From NCBI GenBank assembly GCA_047967505.1, contig CM106539.1: a stretch of 64,000 nt of DNA. One strand, 5' to 3'. The notes beneath the pieces are model-generated. The model saw nothing but the letters and a program-made list of their open reading frames with translations, did no database searches and was not told the DNA's origin. Each line of letters opens with the position of its first letter. Position 1 is the first letter of the stretch. The position numbers were made by a program, and so were the translations under genes. This stretch comes from Dipteris shenzhenensis (taxonomy: Eukaryota > Polypodiophyta > Polypodiopsida > Gleicheniales). Shown here piece after piece: positions 34,287 to 44,942 of the stretch.

Positions 34287-34430
34287 TGTTGGAATCTCTA
34301 TGTAGTATGAGAAAGATATGAGTGCATGGTTGAGTGGGTGTGAATAAGCATGTGAGGAAACAATGAGATGTGGGTGAGTGGATTAGGGGACAAGGACCCC
34401 AATCAATACTATTGTATAAGTTGTCCCTGA
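34287..34430 (+). repeat. Right LTR (partial) of TRIM-like element
   Basis: Starts TGTTGGAATC and follows the left LTR through TGTATAAGT; homology is lost near 34,425, where pyrimidine-rich dispersed repeat sequence begins. Confidence 0.7.
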
Positions 34431-34790
34431 TCTCTCCTCTCCATGTTTTTCTCTTCCTTCACTCTCATGCGTTGCATTAAAGGTTTCATGGTTCCCTCTT
34501 TCTTTACTGTCCCTCTCCTCTCCATACTTCTTTTCTTCCTCCCTCCCTCCTCCTTTTAACCTAGTCCTCTTTCTTTTCCTTCTACCCTTATTCTTTCATA
34601 TAGTAGGGGATAATTAAACAACACTTCACGTACTCTTCCCCTATTAACAAGGTCTTAATATCTCATCACTTAGTATTTGTCCGAAGTAGCCATCTCCTTC
34701 TCTCCTAGGTTTATGTTGAGAATTATAGATGTCACATATTGCAATATGAAATGTAGAAGGATTTTGTCTTTATGTCTTAAGCCTAGTTTA
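34431..34790. repeat. Pyrimidine-rich dispersed repeat, copy 2
   Basis: T/C-rich tract, then CCTTCTCTCCTAGGTTTATG and CACATATTGCAATATGAAATG, matching the arrangement at 26,986-27,425. Confidence 0.65.
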
Positions 34791-35609
34791 TTTGTTTTAA
34801 ATATGGCTTTCAAATGAAGTAAAAACAAAGGGGCAGCTAAGGAGCTAAAAACCAACTCTAAAAATAGTGAACAAAATCTATGCTATAGGCAATCAATATG
34901 GATGCAAGAGATGGAGTTACAAAAGAGAGATTTGCTGAGAATGCAAGAAGTTTTGTAGTTCCCTGTGTTTAGAGTATTCACATGCATCTACAAGATAAAA
35001 ATTAATAGTAGTGGTAACAACACTTCTTAGTTCCAAGTATCTAATTATATGCATGGTAGGCAATGTGATCATTATAATGATGATGCTCATGTATACTATT
35101 CAATAAATGTAAAAGATGCTACCATCATGGATGTAGCTAGGCAGGCCATGATTTCACAAGTGCACTAGCTTGTATACACTAAATCCACAGAGCTAAAAAT
35201 GCATTTTCAATCACCACCAAAGGATGATGTGGCCAATGAGTTGAATTAAAAAATTTACATGCCTAAGAAGAAGCAATTTGATCCATTGTCGACTCTTGAA
35301 AGGATGGATATATCTTGAAACATAGAAAGAAAATGATTCGCAAGGCAATAGAAGACCTCCTTTTATGAGGCTATCCCATACACATAAATATTATTTTGAA
35401 TATTGAGATCCCCTAGGAAGCACAAGAAAAACCTTAAAGCTACAAGAATTTGGATAAAGAAAGTGGGACAATACTAGTTGAGATCAGGTAGCAAGGTGTG
35501 GTTCATGGCTTATTTTATGAGTCATCTTCTTTCTCTAAACCTTTTCCCCTATCACTTATCCCTTACAATCTTATTTTTCATGTGTCTACAAAAGAATATG
35601 ATAGGTAAT
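34791..35609. other. AT-rich intergenic DNA, no gene seen
   Basis: Nothing recognised up to the left LTR of the gypsy-type element. Confidence 0.5.
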
Positions 35610-35860
35610 TGTTAACCCTGTGGCAATAAGGGCCAGAAGTGCAGTCTAGGACAACAACTATGAGAGCATTGTGTGTATAGAGTGCGGCAAAGCTCTGATT
35701 GTAATATCTTGAGCCTGAAAGATAGTATGATAAATCTTAAAGGATGAGGATAGCCAAAATTCTCTCTAGAAAAGATCCAATCATACTTGCAAAATGAGGA
35801 TCTAGAGAGAGAAAGACTAAATCTAGAGAGAGAAAGACTAAAAGCCTACACTTTCGGAGG

Positions 35861-35950
35861 TCCCTCGACCTTGTGTAGAGACCCAAAAAGTCCCTCCACT
35901 TTGTGTAGAGACCCAAAAGGTCCCCCCACTTTGTGTAGAGACCCAAAAGG
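35861..35950. repeat. 30-bp triplicated unit inside the left LTR
   Basis: TCCCTCCACTTTGTGTAGAG plus ACCCAAAAGG starts at 35,861, 35,891 and 35,921, exactly 30 bp apart. The same triplet stands in the right LTR at 44,386, 44,416 and 44,446. Confidence 0.93.
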
Positions 35951-36120
35951 TCCCCCCCAAAAGTGGAGAGACCAACATGTATAGATATCTCTCAATGGAA
36001 TGAAGCTCCCACTCTTTGGGGTTCACTATTGTGTTCATGCAATTGATCTCCATTGCATCCATGCTCTCTTACACTATCATGTTCTAGCATGCCCTTACCC
36101 TTGTACTCTCTACCCTTGAA

Positions 36121-36384
36121 CTCCCTCCTCCTCCTCCTTCCTCCCTCTTCCTCCCTTCTCCTCATCCTCCTCCCTCATCCTTCTCCTCCATCTCCTCCTC
36201 CTCCCTCCTCCTCCTTCTCCTTCCTCCTCCTCCTCCCTTCTCCTCCTCCTCTCTCCTCCTCCCCCTCCTTTCTCCTCCTCCTTCCTCCCTTCCTTCTCCT
36301 CCCTCCTCTTCCTCCTCCCTTCTCCACCTCCTCCCTCCTCCTCCCTTCTCCTCCTCCTTCCTCCCTCCCTTCTCCTCCCTCCTC
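36121..36384. repeat. CCT/CTC-rich tract in the left LTR
   Basis: 264 bp of almost pure pyrimidine on the plus strand, mostly CTC/CCT triplets. Pro/Ser/Leu or Glu/Gly/Arg frames over it are artefacts. Confidence 0.95.
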
Positions 36385-36390
36385 GATCAA

Positions 36391-37256
36391 TTAGTAATTA
36401 ACTTTAGTTAGTTGGACTAACTATAGTCATATTCATTATTATAGTTAGATAAACTAGGTTAGGCTAAGAACTAGTTATAGTAACTAAGTCCAAACTAACT
36501 AGCAGTTAGTGCACAACCCTAGTTAGCTCAAAGGTCTAGGGCCATTCACACTTGGCCCTAAAGACAAAAGGGCCCCTAAAAAATCCCTAACTTTGAGGGT
36601 CCATATCTTGCCCGTTTGGGACCCAAATGGAACCACAACTTCACACATAGAACCATTGAGCTACAGGAAAATTTTCCAACCAATCCCATACCATTCAAGC
36701 ATCCATAAAACATGTTAATTTGCACCCCTGTGTGGGTGACTTTTTCGCACTAATTCACTCATAAGATTCCGATGAGACCTCCGATTGACATCCTGTCTAC
36801 ACTGACACATTTTTACACTCACGTGGAACAATCCTAGGCACGTTTTTAACATGACGATTCCTATGACACTAACACATCTCTAACCCGCCTAACAATTTTG
36901 ACTCCTTTTTTGGGAACCCGTATCTTGGCTATTTAAAGAACAAATTGCACCTAGATTGAACATAGATTGCATGCATGTAAAGATCTATTGTAAATGAAGT
37001 GTTTCAAAGTGTTTAACCATCAATTTTGGGCTTTGGATTTGGACCTACTGCTTGCTTATTTTTGACCATTTTCGGGTCCACGAAGGTTGAAATCATAATC
37101 GAACTTCGTAGTCATATGCACCCACCTGAAAGTCACAAATAGGACTTGTTTATGCTCCTAAGATTAGGAAAAAGACTGGAACCTTCCTACTTCTGGGAGC
37201 TTTCTTTGACCCTTGCTACTCTTCAAGAATTCAACCTCTCACCATTGACAAGTAGC
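36391..37256 (+). other. Rest of LTR and leader before gag
   Basis: TTAGTTAGTTGGACTAACTA-type inverted motifs at about 36,400-36,520, then moderately GC-rich leader. An ATG at 37,257 opens gag. No primer site recognised. Confidence 0.5.
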
Positions 37257-39203
37257 ATGGAGGAAATTACAATTGAAGAAGCAATAAGTAGCGACAATCA
37301 AAGTCCTTCAGAACACCTTAAAGAACGACGCAACCACAACAACAACAACAATGGCAGAGGACACTTTGGTAAATTGGAAATGCCAAAGTACAATGGATGA
37401 GGGGACCCCGCCAGGTTCCTTCAACTCTTTGATGCAACATGTTGTGCTGGAGGCGACCAGTCAAAATGAAACCAAAGCCGCTAGGTTCTCGATGGCCCTA
37501 AGCGATGAGGCTTCAAAATGGTACCTCGACCTTCTCGTAGAGGAGAGAACCACATGGGCACTGCTATCTGACCAGTTCAAAAGAAGATTCCAAATAGAAA
37601 GGCTGCAAGATGACCCCACATTACAACTCGGGAATATAGATATGCGCAAGAAAGAAAAGGTCAGAACATACCTAGGAAGAATGAAAAGATTACTAGCAAA
37701 ATGTGATCCCTGTCCGGACGATAAGTACCTCATAGCATGGTTCATCTTTGGCCTGAAAAAATCCATTCTCAAGGATATGAAAAAGGTCAGCAGCTATGCA
37801 CATTTCAGCGATGCTCATGAAGCTGCAATTGACATTGAGGATGGCATGACCAATTCTGATAGCGACAGTGATGGTTATAAATCAAGTCATCATGACAAGA
37901 AATCTTCAAAGAAGGGAAGCACTTCCCACAAAGATCGCACCACCAAAGACAGAGTGGAAGCCATGGCCCTAAGAGTAAAAGAAGAAATGATGCAAGCCAT
38001 TGAGCAAAAGTTGTGTGTCTCTCAGCCACCACAGTACCCACGGAGAGAAAATATTTGGTGCCCACATTGTATGGCCAACCATATAGGTAATGAATGCTCG
38101 ATCTTGAGGAACATACTCAACCCACCAAAAGTGGCTCAACCCCCATGCTTATGGTGCCCCATTTGCAATGCTGCAGGGCATGATGTAAATAGTTGCTTCT
38201 ACAATATGAGGGTAGCATGACCCTGGTCCCAATAATACTAACAGCCGCCACAAATCCTAGTGTACAGACAACCAAGACTCGCACCTAATGCACAAGTGCC
38301 ACGTCTTAACCCACTCTTGGTGAGAACACAAGTGCCTCAACTAATGAGGAATCCCAATCCTCCGCAATATCCATGGGTTCACAATCTTGCTCTAGTAGTT
38401 CCAGTGCAACAACTCCAAATTGAAGAGCAAGAATCTCACTATGAGTATGAAACAGAATACCCTATGTACTACATGGATGGTGCTGAAGGACTCATCCCGG
38501 TGTATGCAAATCACATAAGACCCACCACATATCGAACACCCATTAAGTGTTTTGGTTGTGGAGAAAACCACCGCATAGCAGAATGCCCACACAAGGGTAA
38601 CCCCACTTCATTGTAACGTGTGTGCAAGGAATGCAGAGTTGGGCATGCTTGCATGGATTGCCCACTAAGAACAAAGCCTCAGCCAACCATGAAAGTAAAA
38701 CCTGAAGTACCCCTGGGGATGATAAGTGTGGAAAATCACAGTGTGGCAACACAAAGTGTGGCATCATAGTTGACAGTCTTGATCATAATAAGACAACAAA
38801 AAGAAGTAGCACAGCAAAAACTCCTTTCCGCTCAAAAAGCAAAGAGTCCTCTAGCAAAACAAGCCATGCCAATCCCATAACACAGTGAGCCCATGCCTAG
38901 CATATCCACGGAAAGTGCCACCCAAGGAGCCAAGGAAGCATACCCCAATGCTGAAACTAAAAAGATGCGCTACCAAGCCTTGAAGCAATGGGTTTAACAA
39001 GAACAAGAAAAATTTGAGACAAATAGGATGGCACTAGAAGAGATCAGAGCACCATCATCACCTAGCATTGACACAGTGATTGATCCCAACAACTTTCAAG
39101 AGGTAATAGAGCAACATGCAAAACATCCCCAATTGGATGGCACTGCACTAGCAAGCTTGATAAGCTGCCGAGTCACGATGCCAATTGGGACCTTACTAAG
39201 AAA
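37257..39203 (+). pseudogene. Gypsy gag polyprotein with zinc knuckles
   Basis: Starts MEEITIEEAISSDNQ, then FGKLEMPKYNG and a TGA at 37,398-37,400. A frameshift near 37,460 leads into a retrotransposon gag domain (ARFSMALSDEASKWYLDLL, WALLSDQFKRRFQ). Further on are knuckles WCPHCMANHIGNEC and WCPICNAAGHDVNSC (38,055-38,205) and CFGCGENHRIAEC (38,548-38,586). Further stops (TGA 38,218; TAA 38,614; TAG 38,767; others to 39,000) interrupt a single frame running to about 39,200. Gag would form the particle and bind RNA. Confidence 0.88.
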
Positions 39204-40436
39204 TTGCCCTATAATGTGGGAAAGTTTCAAGGGATGGATCAAATCTTCACAATACTTCCCCCATCTGAAGAAGAGGAAAAGAAAATTTTGGTAAAATTCG
39301 GTGCTCCGGACGACATAAAAAATGTAACCATCCCATTGGAGCATAAAGCCTTTGGTCAATACCCGGCAATAGTGGACAACGGAGCCGGAGTAAACATTCT
39401 GGCAAGAGAGCTATATGAAGAATGGGGTCTACCTCCAATGCAGAAGGCCACATTTAACATCCGCCCAGCTAACCACACGAAAATGAAGCCATTGGGTATC
39501 ATTGACAATGTGTCAACAAAAATTGTTGGAGTAAGATTCATGCTGGAGTTTACTATCTTGGATCTTCCCAAGGGCACCACAGCATACCAGATATTGTTGG
39601 GAAGACTATGGCTTCGAGAAGCATCAGTACTCCATGATTGGGGCACTAATAGGATCACTATCCAAAATAGAGAAACTGTTGTAAAGATAAATCTGGGAAC
39701 ACGGGAAATCAAACCCACTATTCCTAAAAATGTTGAAGACACTTCTTCCACTACAAGCACTAGTCATGCATCCCTTGAACCTACCAATGCACAAAAGCCC
39801 ATAGAGGGGGATACACAAAGTGAGATCAACAATTGAATACAGACGTTTGGTACAATAGATAATTGTGAAACAACACATCTAATGTTGCCAGATGTGGATG
39901 CCCAAATGATACAACTAGAAGCACCAATCTGGGATGATGAATCAGAAGTAGTGGAAATGCTAGTCTTCATGACAGGCATCGAATGGGACAGTGACCCTAA
40001 AGAGTCCATAATAGAAGGCTATGGTGCCGACATAGAGTGGGATTTGGAAACAGAAGCTAATAATGCATCCTTGGAAGGCCAAGTATTTGAAAATGACTTG
40101 GCAATCCTACAGGCACTCATGGCCATTGAATTCCCCAAGATCGACCCTCCATCACAATCCAAAAGCAACCGGTCTAGGAAAAAGAAGGAGGGTGTACAAC
40201 ACCACAAGGCCAAGATAGAGCATTTCAATGAATTCGAAAGAATGCAGACAAGAGTGGTAGAATTGTACTTGACTAAGCCCACAAAAGCACCTGAGTACCA
40301 AAATTTTAAATGGGATCCTAAAGGGCTTGAAGGTTTTTGTATGACCAAAGAACCACTCCTTGGGAGTGCAACTCCTATTGAAATTCCATCACTAGTCTCA
40401 CAAAGCAAAAGCTTAGGAAGTTCAAACCCAATGTGA
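39204..40436 (+). pseudogene. Gypsy aspartic protease with acidic C-terminal extension
   Basis: After a frameshift near 39,200 the frame reads LEHKAFGQYPAIVDNGAGVN, then a retropepsin-like fold with ILLGRLWLREASVLHDW. The catalytic motif is D-N-G (39,375-39,383) instead of D-S/T-G; one G-to-A change would explain it. A TGA at 39,834-39,836 is followed in the same frame by an Asp/Glu-rich stretch to 40,436 (WDDESEVVEML, EWDLETEANNASLEG), which is not a reverse transcriptase. Function of that tail is unknown. Confidence 0.85.
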
Positions 40437-41107
40437 GAATGAAGAGTGAAAAGGTGAATAGTAACAAAAAAGAAGAACAAGAGAACACACGTTACTGATG
40501 AGCAAATAAATGCAACATGCTAAGAAGAAATGCCACAGAACTAAGGGATACTAGAGGCAAGAAAAATTGATTATGCAAGATACAGGTGCAAAACATCTTG
40601 AGGACCAGTCCAACAAGGAGCTAGCAACAAATGGAACAATACAACTTGTATGGCCATAAGTCTCAACGTTCGCCATGTCACCCAATGCTTACAACTTCTT
40701 GTAGTCAAAGGGACTATGTAGTCTTTTTAAGAAGCTAAAATCCTTCTCACCAACACCTGCTATGGCAGAATGCATTTGTTAATTCATAACATCATATAAA
40801 AGCAAAGATTTGGAGAAAGATAAGTATGGAACAGTAACATATAAAGAAAAGACCTTACAAATTTACCTCAGTAGATCCACTATGCAGGAGTCTTTCTCAT
40901 TTCTAGATGCATAAGAATAATATCAAAAGAAACATTTGGATGCAATATTCTCTAGACTTTAGGATTTATTCCCACCTAACACAAAGTCACAAAGCAGGGG
41001 AATACACCATGATATGATTCTGGACCCCATATGCAAAGAGGTAGCTAAGTTTTTGGCTGACATTTTTAATCATTCAGGAGTGAGAAAAAACTATATGTCA
41101 ATAAAAA
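40437..41107 (+). other. Spacer between protease and coiled-coil ORF
   Basis: Short frames only; no reverse transcriptase, RNase H or integrase motif. Plus-strand text keeps some coding-like composition near 40,960-41,100. Confidence 0.5.
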
Positions 41108-43030
41108 CTCTTACACTCCTTGGTAGAGCAAACTACAAGATTGGGCTTAACACATATTCTTGCTCTAACCAATTATGTATCCACTACCCATAATGGCAAA
41201 AGCTACATTGCCCATCTATTGGCCATAATAATTGGGTTTGCAATAGAGCAAGAGGATGACTCTACACCCCTCTCAACATAAGATATAGAGGACTTTGAAG
41301 CATTGATATTATCGCCAGAATGGGAATTAGACCCTCCACCTACTCTCAATGAGGATAGCATGGAAGGGCAACAATTCGAACAGACTCCAGAGAATGACAA
41401 TGTGGAACTCTGCCTAAGAATACTACAACTCAATTCAGTCTTGCTCCTACAATAGAAGGACTCGAGCATGGAAATCCAAGAGGATACCATTCCACATAAT
41501 GGCTTTGCAAGAGAGCCAAATAGCATACCTCTCTAGGAATCACAAGTCACCAATGTTGACAACTCCACGACTCTAGAATCACAACCCCCAAATGTCTCTA
41601 TTGGCACCATACAATAGACTGTTGTTCAAGACATAGATCAAAATTCCACATGGGCACATGGGAATCAACTGTATGTCCAATACAAGCACGGCCATAGCAC
41701 ATTTCAGATCATACAACATCATAGCCAATAGTTACAACAATGGTCTCAATTATTTGCTACCATGGTGTCAAATGAGCAGGAAAGAGAAATGGAAAGATGG
41801 ATGCTCCCATCACTCCAATCCAAGTTGCAAAGTGCCGAGACTGAAATTATGAAGCTCAAGGAAAGCATGGCAAAACAAATGCAGCAACAACTCCTTGCAC
41901 ACAATGCTCTAGCAGAAAGTAGAAAGGATGCCCTATAAGCCACGGTTTCTCTCCAAGATAAACACCTACATCTATCTGAGGCCTTGAACCAAAAGGAAAA
42001 GGTCGCATTATCCCTCTCCCATATGCAAGCCACTTGTGATGATATCAAGAAGGAATTGGTGCAATTAAATGAAAGATTACTACTTAAAGAGGATCAGCTA
42101 CATGCCACATTAAACACAAAGAATGAGTTGCAAAACAGCCTCAAAGAGGGTGAACATCAAATTCAAGCACTAGAGAAGGAAGGCATGGTCAAGGTAGATA
42201 CTTGTGCACACTAAAGCAGAACTGGACACTCAGGAACAAGAGATACTCCAACTCCGCATGCTTAATGATTAATTTCTAGGGCATCCAAAAGTAGCTCAAT
42301 AATTCAATAGTCTAAAGCTTGCATACACCTCCACATTGGGTAAGTATAAAGATAAGTGCATGGAGTGGAAAAATCAAAAAGCTATAATTTCCAAGTTGGA
42401 AATTCAACTACTACATCAAGTTGATGATGATGCGGAGGGATCAGCACAAGATATTTTGATATAAGAATCACTACATTATACCAAGAGCTTGTTGCAGTCC
42501 TCCAGCAAGAGGATCACCTTGAAGGAAGAATACGCATACTTTGGAAACACTTGCAAATCAAAATGTTACATGTAGTATCTGTTCTTGATTAGACCAAACT
42601 AGTAAGCACAAAGAATCTTTGAGATCTATGCCAGCACATGGATGAAGACGAGAGGAATGTGTTCTGTCTCTTAGTGCATGCAAATCTCATACACATAAAG
42701 GCTGATGCAATACTACATTATGAATGCTTGATGGGAAGCCCCCCTCTTTGGGTAATAGCCGGACTCCTACCTTTACTGCAACAATCACCAACAACTTCCA
42801 TGGGATACAACTCCCAGAAAAATCCAAAATTAAAGCTGTCAATGCCTACCAGAAGTGACAGGGATTTGCCAGAGGAATATTTGGTCTCCCCTATCTTGCC
42901 ACTCTCTATTCTGATCTACTCACATCTCTACCTAACTCTAGTACTATCCTCCATACCTTTCCAAAAATCCATGCTAATCCATATTCCTTGCCATGCCTCT
43001 TTGCCCATGCCTCTCAACACTATCGCCTAA
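41108..43030 (+). pseudogene. Extra ORF with long coiled coil in gypsy-type element
   Basis: One frame (codons starting at position 2 modulo 3) is readable from about 41,108 to 42,216 and again from about 42,480 to 43,030. The section 41,750-42,214 has heptad-like Leu/Glu/Lys/Gln text (SKLQSAETEIMKLKESM, KKELVQLNERLLLKEDQL, LKEGEHQIQALEKEG), typical of a coiled coil of about 150 residues. It continues in a shifted frame (ELDTQEQEILQLRM, KLEIQLLHQVDDD). Stops are TAA or TAG, many beside Gln-rich text. There is no catalytic motif. It might be a structural or Gag-associated protein; I do not recognise it. Confidence 0.7.
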
Positions 43031-44096
43031 TCCAAGAATCTAACTCCTATCATCTAGTTACACCTAACTTTTTCCCAACACTTGACAATCCATCCCTTGA
43101 GGATTATCAAGTTGCCACATCCCTACTTCTAACTTCTCGAATTCACTACTTGCTTTGACCTCAAGCTTTTCCCCTATAACATCTTCCTCTCCCCCAAGAC
43201 CATATGTCCCTCCAATCTCCCTTAAGTTTTCAATGGAAGACACCATTAATGATTCCATCAATGAGCTTCAAGAATTGGATAATCCAATTCGCACACCCAC
43301 AAGGGAGTTGCAACAAGATACAGATAGGATTCCCATGCCTAGTAATCCCATTGGTGGTTTTTGGAGGCAATACCCAAACATGCAATCAAGAGGAGGATGG
43401 GAACTCTCGGGAATTTCAATGAGTATCCACCAAGCATAAATCACTCCAAACATCATCATGAAATTGGAGCCATAGCCTGCTTGGCATAGACCAAAGCTAC
43501 TTAATGAAAAGTACCTCCTTGAATACATGCAGGCTCCATCTTCCTTTCACACACATCCCACATTTGATGTAGTGCCCCGTCGCTACCAGTGGGATGCCAA
43601 TCATCATGATCTAGATGATGTAGATGCTCCTCACAATTGGCCTTAATCAATAGAAACTCTAAAATCAAATGGACAAGCCAGGAAACACTCATCAGAGCCT
43701 TGGATAGTAGACATGCATCAATTATGCAAAGCAGTTATGACAAAACACTCAAGGAAAGTGCAAGATATAGTGAAGCCTTAGCAGTCATCCTGGAGGTGTC
43801 CCTCACCATTGACGACCATTTGCCCAACCTCAGCTTCAATCCAAATCAATAGGTAGATGCTCAAACAACAAGTCACCTCTTTCAAAGGGCCATATCTCTT
43901 CAAGGGCATTATGTGTGTTTGTTTGAAGAAATGGTTGACATTGGCTTCTTAAAAACTGAGCAAGCAATCTACGATGTTCGTGGATTACAAGGAAAAAATC
44001 GACAAGAAGCTTGCTCCATCTATCACTGCCACCATCATTACCATATTCATTGGGTAAAGACAACCGCATCACAACATCATCTGCAGACCCAACCAT
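43031..44096 (+). pseudogene. Continuation of the extra ORF, unrecognised
   Basis: 43,155-43,630 reads SMEDTINDSINELQELD and, later, HPTFDVVPRRYQWDANHHD. After a frameshift near 43,640 the text is SYDKTLKESARYSEALAVIL and LFEEMVDIGFLKTEQAIYD. Composition is coding-like but no family is recognised. It ends about 40 bp before the 3' LTR, as a last ORF of an element should. Confidence 0.55.
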
Positions 44097-44117
44097 AACC
44101 TGGGGATGGGTAATCAA

Positions 44118-44133
44118 ATCGGTCCAGGGGCAT
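44118..44133 (+). promoter_or_regulatory. Polypurine tract region of gypsy-type element
   Basis: AATCGGTCCAGGGGCAT stands directly before the right LTR start TGTTAAC. A GGGGCAT motif before the LTR is common in plant gypsy elements. Confidence 0.65.
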
Positions 44134-44942
44134 TGTTAACCCTATGGCAACAAGGGCTAGAAGTGTAGTCTAGGACAACAACTATGAGAGCATTGTGTGT
44201 GTAGAGTAGCGGCAAAGCTCCGCTTGTAATATCTTGAGCATAAAAGATAAAATGATAAATCTTAAAGGATGAGGATAGTCAAAATCCTCTCTAGAAAAGA
44301 TTCAATCATACTTGTAAAATGAGGATCTAGAGAGAGAAATACTAAATCTAGAGAGAGAAAGACTAAAAGCCTACACTTTCGGAGGTCCCTCCACTTTGTG
44401 TAGAGACCCAAAAGGTCCCTCCACTTTGTGTAAAGACCCAAAAAGTCCCTCCACTTTGTATAAGCAGCGACCCAAAAGGTCCCCCCCAAAAGTGGAGAGA
44501 CCAACATGTATAAATATCTCTAAATGGAATGAAGCTCTCATGAAGCTCACACTCTTTGGGGTTTAGTGTTCAAGCTCACTATTGTGTTCATGCGATTGAT
44601 CTCCATTGTGTCCATGCTCTCTTACACTATCGTGTTCTAGCATGCCCTTACCCTTGCACTCTCTACCCTTGAACTCCCTCCTCCTCCTCCTTCCTCCCTC
44701 TTCCTCCCTCCTCCTCATCCTTCTCCTCCATCTTCTCTTCCTCCCTCCTTCTCCTCCTCCTTCCTCCTCATCCTCCCTTCTCCTCCTGCTCCTCCTCCTC
44801 CCTCCTCCTTTCTCCTCCTCCTTCCTCTGTCCCTTATCCTCCCTCCTCTTCCTCCTCCCTTCTCCTCCTCCCTTATCCTCCTCCTTCCTCCCTCCCTTCT
44901 CCTCCCTCCTCCTCCCCCCTTCTCCTCCTCCTCCCTCCTCCT
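44134..44942 (+). repeat. Right LTR of gypsy-type element, 3'-truncated
   Basis: Aligns with the left LTR from TGTTAACCCT through the 30-bp triplet and into the CCT tract (44,674-44,942), with scattered transitions and a few indels. The tract passes directly into copia reverse transcriptase/RNase H sequence, so the LTR end is missing. Confidence 0.88.
44674..44942. repeat. CCT/CTC-rich tract in the right LTR
   Basis: 269 bp of nearly pure pyrimidine, close in length to the left copy (264 bp), ending at the junction with copia element 2. Confidence 0.95.

Larger units (their letters stand above)
33119..34430 (+). mobile_element. TRIM-like non-autonomous LTR element
   Basis: The left LTR, 33,119-33,429, starts TGTTGGAACC and ends TTATCTACA. 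It is followed directly by TGGTATCAAAGC, a methionine-tRNA primer site with one mismatch. After 857 bp of non-coding interior, a purine run (AGAGGGAA, 34,279-34,286) precedes a second TGTTGGAATC block. The right LTR matches the left for about 140 bp (TGTTGGAA...GTATAAGT), then diverges, so it is truncated or replaced. The 141-residue frame at 33,606-34,031 has no retroviral motif. Copia-type priming suggests it is mobilised by copia elements. Confidence 0.75.
35610..36390 (+). repeat. Left LTR of gypsy-type element (3' limit uncertain)
   Basis: Homologous with the right LTR from 35,610 to the end of the CCT tract (36,384). The true 3' end probably lies further right, because the right copy is truncated at that tract. 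No primer site was identified, so the end is not fixed. Confidence 0.8.
35610..44942 (+). mobile_element. Gypsy-type gag-protease element lacking visible RT/integrase
   Basis: Direct repeats starting TGTTAACCCT at 35,610 and 44,134 are the LTR starts. The right one follows a purine-rich CCAGGGGCAT, as in plant gypsy elements. Between them, in order: gag with zinc knuckles (37.26-39.2 kb), an aspartic protease (39.2-39.8 kb) with an acidic tail (to 40.44 kb), and a long ORF with a coiled coil (41.1-43.0 kb) continuing to about 44.1 kb. No reverse transcriptase YxDD, RNase H or integrase motif appears in any frame. All ORFs carry stops. The right LTR ends inside its CCT tract, where copia sequence begins. 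Confidence 0.9.

Noticed and set aside
36053-36394. Pro/Ser/Leu-rich plus frame and Glu/Gly/Arg-rich minus frame (also at 44,606-44,995)
   Set aside because: Both are readings of the CCT tract inside the gypsy-type LTR.
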